Source of the DNA: Parathielavia appendiculata
Lineage: Eukaryota > Ascomycota > Sordariomycetes > Sordariales > Chaetomiaceae
Assembly (NCBI RefSeq): GCF_033297405.1
Contig: NW_026944221.1
Coordinates: forward strand, 3,389,327-3,453,326
DNA: 64,000 bases
Reading direction: 5' to 3'
The position numbers were made by a program, and so were the translations under genes. This document shows positions 56,218 to 64,000 of this stretch, in pieces; the stretch's first letter is position 1, and each line of letters starts with the position of its first letter. The notes below the pieces were generated by a model. It searched no databases and was not told the origin of the DNA. It worked only from the letters and a program-made list of their open reading frames with translations.

Positions 56218-59200
56218 AAAGAGGACGGGAGCGGCTGCGGCACGGCACGGCAGAACCCTCACCTCCTTACGTTCCGGTTTCCGAATCAGCGTACACTAAT
56301 TGGCATGGGGCGTTTTGGTGTGCTTGGGAGGAGGACGGTATTCCATGACGCAGTATGGGACAGTGGCGTTTCCGGTTGGGTCGGTCTTCTGTTGCGCTTT
56401 GGATACCCATTTTTTTTGTTATTTTTTTTTCCCTCTTTTTTTCGTCGCTTCAAAGTTGGCATATGTCTCGCTATTCCTCGTCAACCATCGCCAAAGGCTT
56501 GAAACATCTTTTTCCTTTGTCAGTTATTGGATTCGTGGCTCGGCGGTGATTGCTGGATACAAAAGGGAGAGGTGCGGAAAACAGGGCGACGCAAACGACT
56601 CGGAAACACGATTTGTACAGTAGTAGACGGTCTTTACCAGAGACTTCAAGTTAATAACAGTGGTTGGAAACCGCGTATTCATTGTTGCGAGACTTTGACT
56701 CTGAATCTCCGGATCCTGAATTCATTCACTGCACAGTGAACTCGCTGCCCTGGCTGAATAGGGACGAGTGTCAGGAACTCAAGCAGGGCGTCCACTAGTG
56801 CTGCAGAACCCTTCACAACCTGACTTACCTGCAACTTCCTCACTTGGTTTTGCTTCTCTGGTGCGTTGCTGCCACATGCGTGCAATCCATTCCGGAGGAC
56901 CCGTGCATCGGAGACACCACGATCTACCGACAAGCGTAACAACTCAATCTTGAAGCTAACACAACGTCGACACCAGCTGGTGTACACAGCCCTCCAAGAA
57001 CCCGGTGCTGTTTATCCTTGTTACACGTTGGTAGCGTGCCCGTGACACCGCATAACAGCCGTATACGAAGCTCGGGGACTGACTTCTCGACGAGCAAAGC
57101 AGTAGTTACTCGGTACGTGCTTGCTATCCCGTCGTCGAAAGATCACTCTGTGAGCAAGGAAGAAGAAAAACCAGCTTCCGCCCCTCCATGCCAGAGTGCT
57201 GGGGCGAGCAGGTGGAAGTGGCATTCCAGACTGCTCGTCCGCGCCCCATCAGTGCATCGCGGGATGTAAATGGCTGGAAATTCGACCATGTCCTTGAGGT
57301 CTCATCAGCCCCGAGACAGCCACATCCCCGAACTGGGACCGCAGCGGCAGCCATGCCAAGATGATCAAAACGACCGTTTCCCTCCGCCAGCTGCCCACGG
57401 TTGTGCCGCCAAAACAGCACCGATCCACCTACTAACGACGCCGCACTAGGGAGTTTAACCGCCAGTTGGTAACATTTCAATGATTACAGTATGTATTGTA
57501 CTGCAAAATACGAAATACCGAATGATGCTGTGCCTTGGAACAAGAGCTCGCCGTGAATGCAACGCGGGGCGACATTGCGTTTACCAATGCAACGTCGGGA
57601 GCGTCAGGTCGGCGACCTCGCGATGCACGGATTCACACCTTTTTTATACCGTCTGTGCAACCCAGGTTGCAGATCCCGCAAACCGCCCTGCTGTTGTGCA
57701 ACCCGGTCGTAAAAATGACGCTTGGCGATTTCCGGCAGAGCAAATCTGAAGGGGAGCCGGTTGCGGGGACCGTCGACAGCTGGACCAAGGAGGATTGTGG
57801 TGTCCCATCCTTCCTGCGCACAATGACTCCAATAGTTGATAAATACACGTTTTTGACTGCCTGTGAGCCATTGCCTTGAGAGTTTTGCCAGGTGTGTACG
57901 GAGGTACTGTCTACCTAATGGATAGCGCCTGTCAGAGTCCCGGTAAATACCCTGCGGAGAGCTGAGGTTTTGATTGACTTGTCCGAGCCCCGGCTCGTTT
58001 GTGAGAGGAAGAAGCAAAACATGAGCACCAAGACCACGGAGAGCGATTTCCACACAAAGAATAAAAAGGTGAAACAATCCCATCATAGTCGAGCGGAGCA
58101 GCATGACGGAATGAATGCCATCTGCAGACTGCTGAGAGGGAGGTCGGCGCCAATCTGCCATTGCGGAAATATCGGCGCATCAGTCGTGGGGCTACCAGAG
58201 CCCGACCATCGCGGGCTGTTGAGGAGAATCATCCGCCATGATGGCTGGTTCATTGGGGTGACATGGAGCCCACTTCCAGGGGTCCCAGATCCACCCATCT
58301 CACGGCAACCTCCGACCGAATTTCTCACCGCCCCCCTGAAATGCGCCAACTACCTAGTGTACACGTGTAGTGTACATGATATCTGGGATGGTAGTTCACA
58401 TCGAGTCCTCGACTCCATTGAAACCCAGGAGCCACCTCCTCGCATGTTCCGGCTTGCTTGCCCAAAACGTTGTTACACCGAGCGGTTCATGAATTCGAGC
58501 AACGCTCAAACAGTCACTGAGAAACTGGTTACACAACTGCCGGGTCGCGCCCGATTAGCTTCGGGCCACCTAGATAGATACCTGGTAACTTGCCCTTCAT
58601 CGCATCGACATCAGAATGACGAGACAAAGTCAACGGCCACGCTTTCTCCGAGACAAGGCCAGCAAAAACAGCATAGGCAGTTGAAATTCGACGTGGAAAC
58701 GCTATCCAACGTTGTCATGCCCTTGGCGTTCATGTTCGAGTCATGAAATCTCCATCGCCATGTGCTCTGGCCGAACCACCAAACTCATTTTCCCCACCTT
58801 CTGAAAGCTCAAAGCTACCGTTCTTGCTCAATAGCGCCGCCGATAGCGTTCCGGCCTGGGGACCACCCAATTCGTCGTGGACGGAAGACCGTTGGACGGA
58901 GTCACCCTTGTCACCTACCCACCTGACCCACCACACTCCCCTCAACTTCCAAGATCCCCCAGGCTGTCAGGGCAGAAGTTTCCTTGTTAGGCGAGCCCAC
59001 CCCTGCCAGATCCTCGGCTCAAGCCCCTTTTCAGCAGGGCAGGGGGGCGGGCAGAGTCGGTTGACAGACCGTTTGGACGAAAACCCCACCAAATTTGCGG
59101 GTGTGTACACTATTAAATAAACGCAAGGACCCACCAATTGAGTTAGCGCGCAAGTATTCGAACCTCATCCCCTTGATTTATAGGCACTATTTGCTGGCTT

Positions 59201-62123
59201 GGTGGACTTGGCCATGCCCACGCTGTGGGGGCAATTCTTCCTTCCGCGGCTGCTTTGCGGGGCGAGTGTGCACGGGGCCCATCAAAGTCTCTCTTTTTGG
59301 GATGCCATGTCCGCTGGCATCAGGGCGCCGGAGTGTTCTTTGCGAAGCCTGAGAGGAAAGAAGCCGGCCGACGCCGGGAATCATGATCGACTATTACACA
59401 AGATATCCTCGGCTGGCCAGGCGAAAAGGGCCGATCAGCTGAATCCTGAAGCGGCGAACTAGGTTGTTCCTACCGGCCGCGCTTTGCGCTTTCGAGAGTC
59501 TCGACCGGACGTTGGCCGACAAGAGGTGCTCCAGAACAGTTTGTGAGCGGCCAGACTAGAGGGGGAAGCCGTTCGTCCGAACGATAACTGTGTCCCGAGG
59601 GGAAGGTGTCGGTGGAGCGTCGTTGTATTTCGACGGAGATGGGGATTGTATTTCGATGGAGATGGGGATTGGAAATTCCCTTGCCTTCCATTCCGACGGC
59701 AGAAGCTTTTCGAGTCCAGGGGGCAGGCTGGTCTTCACAGTCTGTCGGGAGTTACCGCTGGCCAACGAAGCGCACAACGTGTAAAATGTCAGGGACCACA
59801 GGTGTGAAGCGGAGTTCAGGAATGCGTGCTTTGGTACTTCGTACCTATACAAGTACCATCTGTTAAGAGGGGTTAGTTGAGAGGATGATTTCTACATACA
59901 ATATATTGGTCTGCACTAACAGGAGAGAAAACGTCCGAGAGACTGCACCTTCCTCAAGCAAAAGTCCCGTCGCACTATCGTCCGCGGCAGCCTGTGCGAT
60001 CACAGCGTCAGAGTCTCACTTCCATGTGCAATCGAGATCACACAAGTTCGACACGACGAGTAACTAAGGCATGACCAACAGCCTCAACCGGATGAGAGTT
60101 CAAACAGAAACCGAACACCGTTGACCGCAACAAACCAAAGGACTAATCACAATCTATCCAACCTTGTCCATGGCAAGAGAGAAAAAATCTACCTCAACTA
60201 CATCAGGAGTGCAGTGAACTAAATTCAGAAAGGGATAAGGTGAGGAAAACCAGGAACCTCCCCAAGTTCATTGGATGTGATCAGTCGCCTGTCTTGACGG
60301 GCGCCAGATTGAAAAACCAAATGAGCCAATCACGACCATCTTGGCACCTCACAAGCCCTGGAACCTGGAACTGTGACCCGGCGATCTGGGCACCAAAACG
60401 GCTAGATATTCGCGTATCGGGCCTACCAGCAGCAAGAGCCTCCTTGTAACGATCAGATTGGAGCGGGTGAATTGGAAATGCCCCTCCCCCCCTTTTTTTT
60501 TCTTTTCTTCGCCAACCTTGACATCTTTTCGAGAAAGAAAACGACGAAACAGAGAGAAAAAAAAAAAATTGTGTGTCCAGAAACGGCGGGTTCATCGGAG
60601 CACACCTGCGTCTTCATCGCCCCGCCGCTCTACAGAGTGCCACAGCGTGAGTCAGTTGGTTATCGCCGCCATACAATCGACGTGACTGTACGTGTCAACC
60701 ATTGTATGCATTGTACAATATACGGATCCGTAGATACACACAGACGGGGGAGTACCTACCCTATGCAAGGTCCCGCGATGGCATTTGCGCTTTCGTCGGG
60801 TTTGACTTTGTGTTTCACACATGCGGACGTTCTTTTGCACTTGGTGGATATAGATGGCCCGGAACATATGTTAACGGTATCTGAGCATATCTTATACATT
60901 TATACGGGCAATTGTATATTCTGTGTACCTTATGTCTTAGATTCGAGCATATAGTCTTGGTCTGCTGCATCTGTTTTCTCTTGGTGGTGTTGGTTGATCA
61001 CGATATACCGTACTGTGTATGATGTGAAGAGTTGTGATGGGGCATCTGTGTGCTTTGTATTGCGTGTTGGGCCCATGGTTATCGTCACTATGACTAGAGG
61101 CAGATCTGTACAAGTAAATTCATACACTCACTGATGGTGGTTGTAGCATGCTGATTCCCACAGAGACCTTGAGGTGCTTTGCATTGTGCCAGTTTGGGTA
61201 CTTGTACAATACAATACAGTCTAGTCGCGGGATTGTGCAGACTGCAGCTTTTGAATGGGAAGCTGCTTTTCATTCTTTCCCATTTGGAATTGACTGTCTC
61301 GGTCCGGGAATGTGCCGCTCGGATGGACTCCGGAGGGCAGACGGGCCAAAAAGAAGCTGGCACTCACTCGCGAGGTGCACGGGTTCCTGGGGGCCGCCGT
61401 TGTTGCTTCTTTTCCATGGGACATCATCGGTTGAGGTTGTTTTGTTGCTTTCAAAAGCGGCGGTAACTTCCCAAGCGCAAGCCGAAGCTGGTTGTTTAAC
61501 GAGGACTACCGGATGAGCAATCCGCGTACAGAGACCTGTGGTAGTTGTCTTCTGTCCTGGCAGCCGCAGCAGAACACTGGGCTGTGGGCACGCAATAAGA
61601 ATCAATGTTGTTCCTCATGAGGCAGAAGAAGGGCGGTGTAATCGAGGCTGCCCCCAATTCTTCCCAGTTTTGTATGTGTCCGTACTCTTTCTTGCCTTGA
61701 TCTGGCCGTTGGGTTCATTCACTTGGGGAATGGATCATGTCCATCTCTTGATCCACCATTCCAGTATCGTGTTTCAGGCCGGCCTACATAGCAGCAACCG
61801 GTGAGGTGTTTCAGGGGACCCGGCGAGAGGTGGCGCTGCTCTCGATCTATTTGTCTGTGGCATGACTCAAAGAACGTCTTGTTGGGGTTGATGATGAAAC
61901 AGTGCCAGCAGTGTCGCAGAAAGAAGTACTGCACATCACCAATGCCTCGTCGATGTAGTGGACCATATGGGTAATGGTTTATATGGTTAGAGGATTGTTG
62001 TCAACGCCAGAAGAGGGCAACACAACAGCTCAGCGTCCGCCGTCTATAGCAAAAACACGTACCCGTGCTCTCAATAGCTAAGATACCTACGACCTGCCGT
62101 GAGTGCGAACCAAAGCTACATCC
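56218..62123. other. Large gene-poor interval (5.9 kb)
   Basis: No gene could be supported. T-runs lie at 56409-56449 (probably in the 3' tail of the MYB gene) and near 60488-60512, with an A-run at 60557-60569. A two-copy 23-bp tandem repeat lies at 59625-59670. Short ORFs throughout have no family character on either strand. No RNA gene is recognised. Confidence 0.45.
59625..59670 (+). repeat. Tandem duplication, 2 x 23 bp
   Basis: Two adjacent copies (59625-59647 and 59648-59670) beginning GTATTTCGA, differing at one position (C to T). It lies in the gene-poor interval. Confidence 0.9.
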
Positions 62124-64000
62124 CTACGCGGAATCTGTCCTCTGGCCTTGCCCTGTATTGACAGTCACACCCCTTCTAACCTTGTCCCGTTCCCCAACCC
62201 ACTTGACCGTATTGGTGGATGTGGAATGCTTGATCGAAACACAATCAACGTCCGACATTCCCGTCGACACAATGTTTGAGCCTGCCCATAAGGCATCCGA
62301 TTCCCCTGGAACGACGCTTAGAAACCTGTTGCCTTCAACCTGCACTGCTGCCTCCTCTACTGCTGCCTCCTCTTCCACAGGCGACTGAGGCGGAGAAAAG
62401 ACCTCGGGTGGCCAGGTAGGCGAGGTAACACTCAAGACCTCGTCGTCGCCTTTCTCGAAGGAATAGCACCGCCTGCGTTGTTTCTTGTCCAGCGGAGCAC
62501 GCTCTGAAGGCTCCTCCAGCGAGGAAATCCCGCCCTTGGTCCACAGCCGGGGCAGCTTCACTTTGCCAATGCGTTGATAGTCAGCCGCAGCTGAAGATTC
62601 GGAGCGTTGGTTGCGGGCCATCTTCGGTTGGCCGTTCGCTTTGCCAGTTGACCTGAGAGCAGATTGACCCGGCTCCGTTTCCGTGCTGGTTGACGAGTAT
62701 GATGAGACCAATTCGTTGTCTGCCGTGAAGGCGGGCAGCGCCCTTGGCTGCCGTACGTCATTTGTTTGAACGGGAACGTTCAAGGATTGCATCTCGACGG
62801 AACCATCTGCGGTCATGGCAGGATCAGGGGACAGTTTGGCCGTGGAGGTCTGCTCGAGGGAATCGTGGGATTCAGGAGCGCCGCGTGACCGGACAAGGAC
62901 TGGGCCAGCCCTCACTCGGCCCTCTCGGCGTCGCTCCTGGCGAGCCATCCACTCTTCCATCTCGCGCCGCTCCAGGATACGGCTCACCAGAACATCACTG
63001 TTGGAGTCGAGAATCTTGGGGATTGTGCCTGGCTCCGTCAGCACTGAGCATGCCCCTCGAGACTTGCCAACCTACCCGGAGTATTCTGACTTGTCGCGGC
63101 CTGAGAAGGGAAGGGCGTGCCTGGGATGCTCTGCTCTGCTTTGGTGTCTGCGGCACCTGATCAGCCAACTCTCTTCTCCGCGATTTCTAAGCGAGGGAAA
63201 CCTTACCTTGATACTGCGAGCTACTCAACCGCTTCACCTTGTCCTGGAACCGTTTGCTCCCGGCGCGATCCACGAGGCTCCCATGCCTGGCCAGGGCGAC
63301 GCTGGCCAACCCGTCCCTGCTTTCCTTGGCAAGCCTGAGCTCTAGACGCTTGATCTCGGCCTTGTAGGCTTCACGTGTCTCCATCCATTCCTCGGTCATG
63401 CCGCGGAACTGCTCCAGCTCCCTCTCGCGCAAGTCCTTGAGCTCGGCCAGCTGTTCCTCGGTTTCGCGCAGCTTGCGGGTGAGGCGGTAGAAGCCCTCGA
63501 TGAGGGAGAGTACGCACGAGTTGTGACTGCAAACTGTCAGTAGTCCGTACCAGTCTCCCCCATTCCCACACCCCGGCATGCAGATACCACACAGCCAGCA
63601 CATACTGAGGAATAGAAAGGAGGAGGGAAGAGAAGAACTCACGCAACATCCAGCGCCTTCCCTGCCCCGCTTCCCGCCATAGCCGCGCTCAACATCTCAG
63701 CCATCTGCATCAAGTTTGGATTATGCCACGTCCCCTCCCCTCCTCCCCCTCTCACCTCCCTCCCGCCACCCTCACCACCGACAGCAGCAGCAGCAGCAAC
63801 AACAACAACATCATCACTATAACAATCCACCTCCGTCAAATCAGTAAGCGGCAGCATAGCCACCGGCGCAGGCGCGCGTAAAAGCTCCGACGTGGACCCC
63901 GGCGCCGACGCAGATCCAGACCTGGACTCCCGTCCCAACCCCAGCACAAGCCCGACACCGAGCTGCTCCCTGTCAGCCCCCGGGCCGGAGCCAGAGCCAG
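62124..64000 (-). CDS. Conserved Pezizomycotina coiled-coil protein of unknown function (5' end outside window)
   Basis: Exons (minus) 64000-63643 (partial), 63526-63207 and 63028-62124, with introns of 116 and 178 nt, encode about 527 residues; the start lies beyond the right edge. The visible N-terminal part has a valine/alanine run and a glycine-rich run, then MQMAEMLSAAMAG. The middle exon is a conserved helical and coiled-coil block (SCVLSLIEGFYRLTRKLRETEEQLAELKDLREREL, then AYKAEIKRLELRLAKESRDG and LVDRAGSKRFQDKVKR). The third part starts with GTIPKILDSNSDVLVSRILERREMEEW, followed by a low-complexity Ser/Pro/Glu tail. I recognise the block as conserved in filamentous ascomycetes, but no function is known to me. 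Both splice joins keep the frame and rebuild conserved sequence. The stop TAG is at 62126-62124. Confidence 0.75.

Noticed and set aside
1..64000. Secondary-metabolite cluster, transposase or reverse transcriptase, viral remnants, CRISPR or prokaryotic-style systems
   Set aside because: No backbone synthase, no transposon protein and no repeat-spacer array is visible; the gene set is ordinary fungal housekeeping.

Overview
The window is nuclear DNA from a filamentous ascomycete (Pezizomycotina), most likely a Sordariomycete close to the Sordariales. The evidence is GC-rich coding sequence, short introns (mostly 49-108 nt) with GT..AG ends and CTAAC/CTGAC branch sites, and a gene set typical of these fungi: long-leader ornithine decarboxylase, Prs5-type PRPP synthetase, O-GlcNAc transferase-like protein and GPC acyltransferase. 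There are no operons, CRISPR arrays, rRNA genes or convincing tRNA genes. Gene models were built by eye from splice signals; exon coordinates are given in each entry. Genes were recognised from memory of protein families, with no database search.

Region 1 (1-36.5 kb) is a dense housekeeping segment. In order it holds: the 3' end of the mitochondrial presequence protease CYM1 (+); ornithine decarboxylase (+); a Prs5-like ribose-phosphate pyrophosphokinase (+); the APC/C activator Cdh1 (+); the glycerophosphocholine acyltransferase GPC1 (-); cohesin SMC1 (+); TFIIE alpha (-); the family X DNA polymerase POL4 (+); a MAPEG-type microsomal glutathione transferase (+); a secreted kelch protein with one membrane anchor (-); COPII subunit SEC23 (+); and ribosomal protein RPL12 (+). 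TFIIE/POL4 and kelch/SEC23 are divergent pairs that share about 1 kb of promoter. SMC1/TFIIE is a tail-to-tail pair.

Region 2 (36.5-42.7 kb) is gene-poor and holds gene relics. A broken endonuclease/exonuclease/phosphatase-fold gene is followed at once by a truncated gene that resembles fungal nucleotidyltransferase-fold proteins. Region 3 (42.7-47.5 kb) is one large gene for a TPR/glycosyltransferase-41 protein of the O-GlcNAc transferase type. Region 4 (47.5-62.1 kb) is about 14 kb of mostly non-coding DNA broken only by a single-exon two-repeat MYB factor of FlbD/rca-1 type. Region 5 (62.1 kb to the right edge) holds the 3' part of a conserved Pezizomycotina coiled-coil protein of unknown function (-).

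I did not find a convincing undescribed multi-gene system. The items most worth checking are: an unusually long (644 nt) intron in the kelch gene, holding an A20-G19 tract, a near-perfect 20-bp hairpin and tRNA-promoter-like boxes; a perfect 20-bp inverted repeat near 8.28 kb flanked by a direct repeat; the upstream ORFs before ODC, PRS, CDH1 and the OGT-like gene; and the paired gene relics near 38-39.8 kb.
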